Below, piece by piece: positions 36,688 to 46,000 of a stretch of DNA of 64,000 nt. The position numbers and the translations under genes are program-made. The DNA comes from Atopobium sp. oral taxon 199 str. F0494 (lineage in GTDB: Bacteria > Actinomycetota > Coriobacteriia > Coriobacteriales > Atopobiaceae): the NCBI RefSeq assembly GCF_000411555.1, contig NZ_KE150487.1, positions 217,557-281,556 on the forward strand, in the 5' to 3' direction. The notes under the pieces were generated by a model. It was not told the DNA's origin. It did no database searches and saw only the letters and a program-made list of their open reading frames with translations. Each line of letters begins with the position of its first letter. Position 1 is the stretch's first letter.

Positions 36688-38461
36688 GCTGTTTGACCAA
36701 ATCAGCAAAAGAGGCGAGCGCCGCGTTGATTGGCTCTGGGGTTGCCATGTCTATTCCTGCGCCGCGAAGCAGCTCAATCGGAGGCTTAGAGCATCCGCCT
36801 GAAAGATAGTTGAGATAGTCCCTCACCGCGGGAGCGCCTTCTTTGAGAATACGCTGCGACAGAGCGATGGCCGCCGAGAACCCAATAGAGTACTGATAGA
36901 CGTAAAAGTCGTAGTAAAAGTGGGGGATGCGCGCCCACTCGATTTCGATTTCCTTATCAGACACAATGCCTGGTCCAAAGTAGAGCTTGTTGAGCTCGCC
37001 GTAGCGCTTGCAGAGTACGTCAGCGTTCAGCGCTTCGCCACGCCCATTCATAGCGTTGATATCACGCTCAAACTCGGCAAACATGCACTGGCGGTATATC
37101 GTTCCGCGAAAACCTTCCAGGAAGTGGTTAAGAATGTAGGCGTGACGCGCGGGGTCAGTCTCATGCTCAAGCAGATAATGAGAGAGCAGCGCTTCATTGC
37201 AGGTAGAAGCTACCTCAGCAACAAAAAGCACATAATTTGAGTAGGTGATCTCCTGCGCGTGGGACGAAAGGTATGTATGAATTGAGTGACCCATTTCATG
37301 AATGAGCGTAAAGACATCATCAAGCGTGCCCTGGAAATTCATAAGGATAACGGGGTTCATACCCTTGCCGCCGGCCGAGTAGGCTCCGGAGCGCTTGCCG
37401 GGGGTTTCAAACACATCGACCCATCGCTCTGAAAGCCCTTTCTTAACCAGCTGAAGGTACTTCTCGCCCATAGGCTCAAGCGCCTTTACGATAAGGTCGC
37501 AAGCCTCCTCATAGGTAAACTTCATGTCAACGTCAGCAACGAGCGGCGCGTAGATATCCCAATAGTGGAGCTCGTCGAGGCCCAGTTGTTTCTTGCGCAG
37601 ATCCATGTATGCGTAAAATGCGGGCAAATTATTATGAACGGCCTCAATCAGATTGTCATATACCTCAACGGGTACCTCGTTCTTATCGAGACTGTACGCA
37701 AGAGAGCTCTCGTATTTGCGAGAATCAGCAAAGAACTTGAGCTGCTTGACCTGGCTGGTCAGCATTGCTGCGGACGTATTGCGGAATTGATTGTAGCGAC
37801 CGTAAAGCTGCTTGAACGCGGACTCGCGCAGAACACGGTCATGACCCATGAGCATCGGAATGTACGATCCGCTGGTCAGTTTATGCTTTTGACCTTTCTC
37901 ATCCGTCGCGTCGTCAAACGTGAGATCCGCGTCTTCAAACATGGAATATATGTTTTCAGGCTGAGAAGCGGCATCGTTAGCGCGGGCGAGAATTGCCTCT
38001 TCGGCCGCGGAAAGCGTATGAGCGCGCATGCGCAGAATCTGTTCAAGCTTGCGGCGATAGTGCTCAAGCGCGGGCTCGTCCGCGTAAAACCGGGCGATAT
38101 CGTCCTCGGGAATGGAGAGCAGCTCCGCGTTGAACCAAGATCCGGCTTCTTCAAGCTGCGTATACAAGCTCATGCACTGCGCGCTATATGCCTGGCATTT
38201 TGACTTGCGCGTATCCTCATCAAAGCGGCGCTCCGCGTAGTTCAGCGCTTTTTCAACCTCAAGCGCGACACGGTCCTCCAACTTGAGGTACGAGAGAAGT
38301 TCTGACGCGGACTTCGAAATCTTCCCGCGATACGCCGCAAGCTGCTCCGGATAGGCTTTGATGTTGACAAGCGCCTGTTCAAAAGCCTCATCGCTGGGAT
38401 ACATAGAGGAAAGATCCCACTGATACTTCTCCTCTATCTGATCGCGGGATTCATACGTCAT
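36668..38461 (-). CDS. pepF: Oligoendopeptidase F
   Basis: Cytoplasmic zinc metallopeptidase of family M3 that cuts peptides of about 7 to 17 residues. At 597 residues it is full length. The zinc site HEMGHSIHTYL is near residue 390, with the third ligand in the SNYVLFVAEVASTCNE segment 27 residues on. The M3B-typical N-terminal helical part (YQWDLSSMYPSDEAFEQAL) and the C-terminal YDFYVYQYSIGFSAAIAL are present. It is a single minus-strand gene and has no obvious link to the sugar locus. Confidence 0.96.
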   Translation of the reverse strand: MTYESRDQIEEKYQWDLSSMYPSDEAFEQALVNIKAYPEQLAAYRGKISKSASELLSYLKLEDRVALEVEKALNYAERRFDEDTRKSKCQAYSAQCMSLYTQLEEAGSWFNAELLSIPEDDIARFYADEPALEHYRRKLEQILRMRAHTLSAAEEAILARANDAASQPENIYSMFEDADLTFDDATDEKGQKHKLTSGSYIPMLMGHDRVLRESAFKQLYGRYNQFRNTSAAMLTSQVKQLKFFADSRKYESSLAYSLDKNEVPVEVYDNLIEAVHNNLPAFYAYMDLRKKQLGLDELHYWDIYAPLVADVDMKFTYEEACDLIVKALEPMGEKYLQLVKKGLSERWVDVFETPGKRSGAYSAGGKGMNPVILMNFQGTLDDVFTLIHEMGHSIHTYLSSHAQEITYSNYVLFVAEVASTCNEALLSHYLLEHETDPARHAYILNHFLEGFRGTIYRQCMFAEFERDINAMNGRGEALNADVLCKRYGELNKLYFGPGIVSDKEIEIEWARIPHFYYDFYVYQYSIGFSAAIALSQRILKEGAPAVRDYLNYLSGGCSKPPIELLRGAGIDMATPEPINAALASFADLVKQLEKELS

Positions 38462-38536
38462 TGGGTGTCCTTTCAGAGTGATTGTCTTACAACAGTTAAA
38501 TAAATGGTTTGAGTCATTGTGTACAAAACAGCATGC

Positions 38537-39823
38537 CTATCGTATTAGTGAGCGTACCGTAGGAAGAAAGCCTTCAAAAATTCCCGGAGCGCCCTCCATT
38601 TCGGACGCGATAAGATCCGCTTCGCTTGTAATAGTCCATGTCACCAAGTGAGCGCCCATTTTATTGCAAGCGAGGTCAACAAAAGGATTTTTGCGATCTT
38701 CAAAACGATAGGCGATAAAGTCCGGACGGGACAAAGAGTTGCCAAAAAGCGCTGTACCCGCCGCTTTCTTAGGAGCAGACAGGTCTGAGGTAGTGTCATC
38801 AGTCAGGAAGTTCTCCGCAAGCTGGCCGCGAAGGACCTCAGGTCGATGCACGCGAAGCCACCTAAGCGCCATCGGATCAAAACTTTCAACAGCGGCTCGC
38901 ACGGAATGCCTGTCAAGAATTTTCATAACTTGTTCAGTCACTGCTGCGGCATTGCCGCCATACGTTTTTACTTCAACAATTAAAGGCGCTGGAAGCTCAT
39001 CTTCGCCGTTCCAGTCGTAGCACGACAGCACCTCGGCAAAGGTCGGAATACCCGCTTCCGTATTAAGCAGGCGATACGTTCTCAGCTGCTCAAGAGTGCA
39101 GTCTTCAACAACGCAATCAACACCACAGAGGCGTTGTAAGTGAGAGTCATGAATAACTACTACCTGGCCATCGGCCGTCAGGTGAACATCCAGCTCCGAA
39201 CCAAAACCATGCTCCACGGCATGGCGAAAGGCGGCAAGCGAGTTTTCAGGAATTCCCTGTTTGATGTCGTGCAGGCCACGGTGCGCGTACCGATATTTTT
39301 TAAACTCGTCCCAATGGGCGCGAAGCGCCTTATTGCCCGAGAAACGAGGAGCAATCGCAAAGGCAGTGAACGCCGCGGCACCTGCAACAACTCCCGCCGT
39401 AACACCTGCTGCAAGAGCCACGCCTTTGAGAACGGGATGGGCCTTCTTTGGCGCAACAGCAAGCTCGCTTTTTGCGACGGACTCATCACTCACCGCGACG
39501 GGTTTATCGTCCACAGCAACAGGAACTAAAGCACTGTCCCGCGTACCAACAACTTCCGCGTCAATGAGAGCGATCTGCGCGCCATCCGCAGGACGTCGGA
39601 CGCCGAAGCCGTCCAAAAACGATGGACGCGCAGGCAAAGAAACCACCGGCAATCGCTTGACAATAGTTTTATGCGCCGCCCCACCTAACGCGCGGGCGGT
39701 CTTTGACGCCGCCGTTACGATCATTTTGCGGGCAGCGGGTGACGCGAGCGCCGCCTTCGTGGCATATCGCCCTAGTGTCAAACCAGCCGCATTGACAGCC
39801 ATACGTTTAAGAAAACTACTCAT
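38537..39823 (-). CDS. Membrane-anchored glycerophosphodiester phosphodiesterase family protein
   Basis: The ATG at 39823 (or 39826) has GGGAGG just upstream; the longer frame overlaps the MFS gene and is not used. The 428 residues start with a long, low-conservation region containing a hydrophobic segment near 125-150 (GVALAAGVTAGVVAGAAAFTAF). A GDPD TIM barrel follows: YRYAHRGLHDI, IPENSLAAFRHAVEHGFG, SELDVHLTADGQVVVIHD, LIVEVKTYGG. The catalytic histidines and the metal-binding glutamate/aspartate are present. It would hydrolyse glycerophosphodiesters from phospholipid or teichoic-type polymers, which suits the wall-polymer genes nearby. It lies 20 bp after the MFS stop, likely cotranscribed. 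Confidence 0.88.
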   Translation of the reverse strand: MSSFLKRMAVNAAGLTLGRYATKAALASPAARKMIVTAASKTARALGGAAHKTIVKRLPVVSLPARPSFLDGFGVRRPADGAQIALIDAEVVGTRDSALVPVAVDDKPVAVSDESVAKSELAVAPKKAHPVLKGVALAAGVTAGVVAGAAAFTAFAIAPRFSGNKALRAHWDEFKKYRYAHRGLHDIKQGIPENSLAAFRHAVEHGFGSELDVHLTADGQVVVIHDSHLQRLCGVDCVVEDCTLEQLRTYRLLNTEAGIPTFAEVLSCYDWNGEDELPAPLIVEVKTYGGNAAAVTEQVMKILDRHSVRAAVESFDPMALRWLRVHRPEVLRGQLAENFLTDDTTSDLSAPKKAAGTALFGNSLSRPDFIAYRFEDRKNPFVDLACNKMGAHLVTWTITSEADLIASEMEGAPGIFEGFLPTVRSLIR

Positions 39824-39842
39824 CATTGCCTCCCAACGGCGC

Positions 39843-41168
39843 TTATTCATCAAATGCCTCGAGTCCGCGTTTAACGACAGTGCAACTATCGCCATGATGT
39901 ACAAATTGCATTGTAATAAAGCTTGCCCCCACCGCGAGTGTTGAATATATAAACAGCGCCTCATAGGAAATATGCCCCATAAGCCATCCAGCCACAATTG
40001 GCGTTATCGTCTGCGACGCCATTGAGAACGTGTAGTAATAACCCGTAAATTTGCCCACATCGGAGCCTTTACACATCTCAACGACCATGGGAAGCGAGTT
40101 AACGTTGATAAACGCCCACCCTATACCGAGGATCACCATGACAGCATAAAGCGCTGGCGAGAAGCCCCACCCCATGAGAGTCCACACCACAAAAAAGGCA
40201 AACCCGCCGCCCAAAAGTAAAATGCCCGTAAGGATTGTCCGCTTGCGGCCAATCCTTCCTGCTATCTGACCGGCAGGAATGAAGGAAAGTATAGCTCCCA
40301 CCGTGCACACAATAAGACACTGGGACGCTTCACCTAAGCTCATTCCCCACTCCGCCTGCGCGTATGTGGTAAACCATGTTTCCATGGCGTTGTATCCCAA
40401 AAACCACAGCGCGATTGAAAACAGCAGAAAAACAAGGGATCGCTTTACCGGGACAGGAAGCACTTCTCGCCCGGAGGCGTCAGTTTCAGAGAGACTGTCC
40501 TCCGGATGATTGGCTTCATAAGCGCTGAACTCCTGCTCAAGCTTGGGCTCTTTGATGGTAATAAAAACAATCGCCACCGACGCGATCATAATGGCGCCCA
40601 CAACAAGAAACAGCGGCAGGTAGTCGACGTGCGTAAGCCCTGTGACACGGCTTTTGCTGTAAAGAAACGCCGTAATCAGAAGGTACACGATACCGCCGCA
40701 GGCTCCCATAAGATTGATGATGGCATTCCCTTTTGAGCGCAAGGGCTTTGGCGTTACGTCTGGCATCAACGCTACCGCGGGGCTGCGATAGGTCCCCATG
40801 GCCACAAGCACCAAAAGCAGCACGCCTACAAAGGCGTATATTTTCCAAGGCTGCAGCTGCTCGGCCGCCGAATTGTCAATAATGGGCAGGAAAATCATCA
40901 GCCCGACAGCCGCCACCGTGCCAAAAACCAAAAACGGCATGCGCTTACCCCAGGGATGCGTGCACTTGTCGGAAAGAGCGCCAAAAAACGGCAGTAAAAA
41001 GAGGGCGAGCACGTTGTCGAGAGCCATCAGAGCGCCTGAGACTGTCTCATCAAGATGAAGCGTATTAGTAAGCATGAGCGGTATAACGCTGTTGTACATC
41101 TGCCAAAACGCGCAGATAGAAAAGAACGCGAAACCGATAAGGATTGTCCGCTTTACCTTGAGTTTCAT
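39843..41168 (-). CDS. MFS sugar transporter (SLC45/GPH-like)
   Basis: Twelve-helix permease, 441 residues, from the ATG at 41168 with GAGGAGAGGC upstream; upstream in-frame sequence is not coding. It contains FWQMYNSVIPLML, the MFS loop motif FFGALSDKCTHPWGKRMPFLVFG, and TYRSPAVALMPDVTPKPLRSKGNAIINLMG. The last is the hallmark of the SLC45-like branch that imports disaccharides such as sucrose or maltose by symport. The second half repeats a GQIAGRIGRKRTIL loop. Together with the ABC importer it suggests broad sugar scavenging; the substrate is unknown. A GDPD-family gene follows on the same strand. Confidence 0.9.
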   Translation of the reverse strand: MKLKVKRTILIGFAFFSICAFWQMYNSVIPLMLTNTLHLDETVSGALMALDNVLALFLLPFFGALSDKCTHPWGKRMPFLVFGTVAAVGLMIFLPIIDNSAAEQLQPWKIYAFVGVLLLVLVAMGTYRSPAVALMPDVTPKPLRSKGNAIINLMGACGGIVYLLITAFLYSKSRVTGLTHVDYLPLFLVVGAIMIASVAIVFITIKEPKLEQEFSAYEANHPEDSLSETDASGREVLPVPVKRSLVFLLFSIALWFLGYNAMETWFTTYAQAEWGMSLGEASQCLIVCTVGAILSFIPAGQIAGRIGRKRTILTGILLLGGGFAFFVVWTLMGWGFSPALYAVMVILGIGWAFINVNSLPMVVEMCKGSDVGKFTGYYYTFSMASQTITPIVAGWLMGHISYEALFIYSTLAVGASFITMQFVHHGDSCTVVKRGLEAFDE

Positions 41169-41380
41169 GCCTCTCCTCAAACGTTTTGAAACACTGCGCC
41201 AGCCTGACGCGCTATCCGATGCTCCTAATAGTAGCAAGTCAATCTCTCGAAATATGAAGTCTTTCAGCGTGCGGATAATTTTTCTACGGCAACGGCATAC
41301 TATCCGGGTACTATGATGGAAGAAAACATAAGTTAATACCGTGAATACCTTAATCGGGGTACGCGAGAAGAGAGGTCGGT

Positions 41381-43057
41381 ATGCCTGCTTTGCAACCAGC
41401 ATATGAACTTTACCTGTACAGACTTCTTAAAGAACAGCTGGGTGTCAATCGGCAGGTCTCGCTTTCCCGCATTGATGAAGCGCTTGAGGCAGACGGCTTG
41501 GCGGCCTCCGATTTTGGCGCTCTCGATTCACGCCAATTGGCTGAAATGGTTCCTGATTTTATAAAGCTCACCGTTTTCAAAAAGGGCGTTGTTTTTGTAA
41601 CTGTTATTGAAAACAAACCCTTTGAGCAGTCGCTTTCTGCAAGCGAGAAGAACAACGAAACCGGTAAGGCCGTCGTTAGCAATAAACCTTGGAAACGTAA
41701 GCGCGGAGCCAAGGGCATAAAACCCATAAAGCCGAAACATATCGCGAAAACTGAAGATGTCGCAAGAACCAAAGCGGCGAAGGATCCTGCAAAGGATGAA
41801 GACCGAGAGAACAGTGATACTTTTATCGCTGAGCTCATCGAAGCTGTAAAAGAAGCCACCGCCACAGAGCCCGCCATGGAATCCGAACCTGAGTCAGAGT
41901 TTGAACTTGTCTCGGAGCCTGCGGCGGAACCTGAGTCGGAGCCCGTATCGCAGCCGACGCAGTCTGACACCGCTCAACGTAAACCCTCGATTTCTCTTAC
42001 CATCACCTATGATCCCTCAGACGCTGACACGCGCTCCGAAACCAAACGTATATCAGCGGCGGATATCGCCGCCGGCGATCTTATCAAAGACTTCGAAAAC
42101 GATGTTCACATAGACAACGACCTCATGGGAACCTTGTATCAAATAGCGCCCATGGGAGCAAACGTTTTGCAGCTGCTCGCAGAGGACTTCGCCCTCGCAA
42201 GCGCTTCTCGCGATCTTAACGTTGCAGGAGGAATTATTACCTTCCCTACGCGCTACAGGCTTCCGCATCACACAGAGCCGATAGAGGCGGCGCTTAAGCG
42301 CACCCCGAAAGCTCAAAGACCTTGGAAACTTACGGCAATTAGCGTCTTGCCCTCTGAGCTGGAAACTCTCGCTATCGATCCTTTTGGCGGACTTCCCCAC
42401 GCGGGAATCGCTCCGTGGGACAAACTCCCCTCTCAAAAAGGTCATCTGGCGCCTGATTTCCTCAGGGTTCTTACGAACGAACGCGCAATCGCCGACTGGA
42501 AAGCGCTGGTGGACGAAGTTTCAAGCCATATCGCACTTGAAGCTGACGATTTCACATCACGGCCTCTGGCCCTGCAACAGGCAACCATTGCCGCCGCCTA
42601 CGCGTACCGCAAGGCCCAAAAACAGCTTACCGGGACTCATGAGGACTTTTACCTTCCCGTCAGGCGCTCTCCCGCAACCGAAACCATCCGTTTTGATCCT
42701 GAACGCTCGTGGGCATCTTCGCCTTCCTTCGAGCGTATCATCCGCGAGAAGAACCTTGATGCCGACACCCTTTTTACAGACGCAAAGACGGCAGGCGCCT
42801 GCGGATATCGTACTCTGGTAGAGCTGTATAATCCCTCGCTCGACATCGTCTGCGCCGCTTTGCCCGTTAAGAGCGAGCATGCTCCTCATGCGCACGGCGC
42901 CATAGAAAAGGTGCTAGTTTTTGAGACGCCTCAGGCATCTCAAGCGCCTCAGACGTCTCAGAGTCCATACGTTGCCATCACGCTCTTGAGCGCCCCGGAA
43001 GCCTACGCGCTTGCACGCATCTTCTCGGCAGGACTGCCAAGCTGGCTCGCCGCATAG
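41381..43057 (+). CDS. Uncharacterised protein with possible N-terminal OST-HTH/LOTUS-like domain
   Basis: I do not recognise this 558-residue soluble protein. Residues 5-75 (YELYLYRLLKEQLGVNRQVS, ALDSRQLAEMVPDFIKLTVF, KKGVVFVTV) have the helical then strand pattern of an OST-HTH/LOTUS RNA-binding domain; this is a guess from pattern. A basic then acidic low-complexity linker (about 100-200, with ESEPESEFE and AAEPESEP runs) leads to a C-terminal globular part of 330 residues. That part ends with an ITLLSAPEAYALARIF segment and shows no known motif. AGAGAGG precedes the ATG. Four copies of GCGAGAAG lie in or just before the gene. It stands alone, divergent from the MFS gene. Confidence 0.6.
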   Translation: MPALQPAYELYLYRLLKEQLGVNRQVSLSRIDEALEADGLAASDFGALDSRQLAEMVPDFIKLTVFKKGVVFVTVIENKPFEQSLSASEKNNETGKAVVSNKPWKRKRGAKGIKPIKPKHIAKTEDVARTKAAKDPAKDEDRENSDTFIAELIEAVKEATATEPAMESEPESEFELVSEPAAEPESEPVSQPTQSDTAQRKPSISLTITYDPSDADTRSETKRISAADIAAGDLIKDFENDVHIDNDLMGTLYQIAPMGANVLQLLAEDFALASASRDLNVAGGIITFPTRYRLPHHTEPIEAALKRTPKAQRPWKLTAISVLPSELETLAIDPFGGLPHAGIAPWDKLPSQKGHLAPDFLRVLTNERAIADWKALVDEVSSHIALEADDFTSRPLALQQATIAAAYAYRKAQKQLTGTHEDFYLPVRRSPATETIRFDPERSWASSPSFERIIREKNLDADTLFTDAKTAGACGYRTLVELYNPSLDIVCAALPVKSEHAPHAHGAIEKVLVFETPQASQAPQTSQSPYVAITLLSAPEAYALARIFSAGLPSWLAA

Positions 43058-43079
43058 GCGGTTTAGCCACGCGTTTACA

Positions 43080-46000
43080 TTACCAGTCGTCACCAACCGG
43101 CCACTCTTTACCGGTGAGCTGCCAGTTGTTCATGTCGTTCGCGTCGCCATTGATAACAAACTCTTTTATGAACGTATCCCTCTTGCCGTCGGAAAGCGTC
43201 TCATAGTAGTAGCGAGGACGATCCTCTCCTTCTTTCACCTCATCAAGCGGGGTGGTGTAGTTGGAAAGCATCTGCCTGTCGGCGCCCATGTCTTTAAGAA
43301 CTTGCGGCAGGATGTCATAGTGCCAAACCGGAGCGTCGGAAACCTTCATAGGCTGAGCGTCAAGCTCAGCGCTTTGAGCGGGTTTGTAGAAGATGCACGG
43401 CGCCGAAGGAGTCTTGATGTCTTCCGGTGTCAAGTACCAGCGACCATGGTCGGCGGTAATGATGATTGAGGTGTTGTCATACGCCCCAATATCCTTGAGG
43501 TATTGAATATAGGCATCGATGATCTTAAACATGCCGCGGGTCTGCTCGTCCTCAGTCTGTTCAGCCTCGTCTTGCGTCTCTTCCATATTGTGATTGAGGT
43601 GGAAAGGAGGATGAGAACCCATCAAATGGATAAAGCGGAACGACCCGTTTGTGTTCTCTTCATCATGAATCCTCAACTTATAGTGCTTAAGCTCGTTGTA
43701 ATACTTGAGGTCGTCCTCATGGTAAGGCTGCGAAGAAAGATCAACCTTGTCAGGATCAGCTTCCTTACGCATACGCTGATTGAGGTCTTCCGTGTAATAC
43801 CAGAAGCGAGGCTTCATAATCCAAGGGGCGTCCCTGCAAAAAGCTGCTTTATACAGAATCCGGAGAGCTCCCCCTACGTCAAGCTGATCATCGGCTCCAA
43901 CTCCCTGAAGCGGATGGATATTCATGGTGCGATCCCGCATCCATATCTTGTTCTCGGGCTTCTCGTCACGCCATGAATCCGAATAAACACCTGCCGCGTA
44001 CCCAAGTTTATTAACATCGTCCAAGAAGGTGCTCCGCTGATACCAACTGTAGAAGAAATCCTTGAATTTCTCATTGGTGTCAGTGGGGCGCACACCCGAC
44101 AGAAGCGACGGAATGCCATAGCGGGTGGGAATCATTGAACCGGCAGTATTGCTGTACCAGGTAAAGCCCGTCAGATGGGCAAAGGTCTCGGGATATGACT
44201 CCCGCAGCGTACGGATCTCGTCCGTATCCGTCGTATCAAGCACGAACACTACAACGGTCTTTTTTGAAGAAACGTCATAGAGACCTTCGCGAGTCGTGTC
44301 TATGCTGTCAACCGTCTTGGCGTTCACGTCTGTAAACGTTTGAACCGCGGGGCCCCAGAGGCTGGCTACACCGACTGTTTGAATGATGATGAGTGCGACG
44401 GCAATGCCGAGAAGCGCTGTCCGCGTTTGACGAGTACGAATGATAATGAAAACAACCAGAGCCACCAGAATAGCCACCCAAACAACTCCGGAAATGACCA
44501 TCTTTCGCGTAAACTCTGACCAGATTACTTCGTGACCGTCCGCAAGCGGCATTCCACCGTTCATGAACATAGCCTGTATATACGCGCAGAGCCCCAGTCC
44601 ACCCACAAGAGATAGGGCAATATTGAAGGCGCGTCCACGCAGCGCGGTCAGTATGAGAGTCACTATCAGTGTTACGGCAAGACCGGCAAGAACAACCGGA
44701 ACAAAGACGTCCTGCAGACTGAACGCAAGATCAGCGGCATTTCGCGCGACCAATTCAAGTGGAGCGACCACCAAAACCGTATAGACGGAAAAGGCCGTCA
44801 CCAAAAGCCCCGAGAAGAACCTGCCCATCGGCTTAAGGCGACCTTCTTTTCTGTCACGCATGTAGGCTTGTTCCTGAGCGAGAATCTCTCTCATATGAGC
44901 ATCCGCTTGTTGAGCGCCCGCCTCATCCACCCGACGCACATCGTCTTCAACCACTTTGTTGACGTTTTCGTCTATGTGAAGCAGACGAAAAAGCACTTTG
45001 CGAGAGCGCCTAAAGGCCACGCCAAGCACCGCGGAGAGCGCGACGGCGACCGCTGCAAGCGCCTGGATTGTATAGGTCATAACCGAAGGGTCAACATACG
45101 CAAACGCGGGACGAGCTGTCGCGCACAAAAATATGCCGACAAGCATTACCACATAGGTCGCATCGTGAGCCGCACGCGCTATGCGCTTCCCGTGCTTTCT
45201 TTTGTAACCTTGGGCGCTTTGCTCCTCGTGGGCATGCGTTTCCTCCTGGGGCTGTTCGCCTTGGGCGCGTTGCTCCTCCTGGTGCGCCAAGACGCGGTCG
45301 AGGATAAATTTGCCGGCGGCTTCTCCGCCATGACCCAAATTAAAAATCATATTGCTACGAATCTCTTTGATGCGGTCAGACCATGCGAGCGGATTGTCGA
45401 ACATTTCCGCCACCGCGTCCGCAAGGCCGCTCAATGTTTGAGGATCAAAACTGCGACCAATCTCATTACGCAGGGTAATGTCGCAGGGATTGGAGTGAAT
45501 CTTTGACCATTCGGGATTGTTTTCTTTCATCTTGGTATCAATAAACACGGATGGTCTGAGCGTCGTAAACGAGAACTCTTCTGCAACGCTCGACCAGTCA
45601 GTAATGAGCAGGTCCGCTGAAAGTACCGAGGTATTTGAGGTGAAGTCAGTTTCAAAGGTAAGCTCTGAAGGGTCAGCGTCAGCATAACGAGCCATAATCT
45701 CGTCCATGCGCGGACGATAGCGCTTGATGTATTCAGGATGCGGGCGAACCACAATGCGCCAGCCGTGACCCATAAGCTCTTTCAACAGGTCGTCAATGCA
45801 GCTGTCCATAATGTTGTCAAATTGCCACGAGGGACCAATAACAATGAGGGGCTTCTCGCCAGAATCGCGGCGGCCAAGGCCCTGTTTTTCATAGTCTGCA
45901 ATAGAGCGGTCAAGCAGGTCGTACCCGATAGCGGGTTTACGTTTTTCTGTGGTGTGATAATACGCCTCAAGAAGCTCAAGGTCATGCTGCTGATGGGGGC

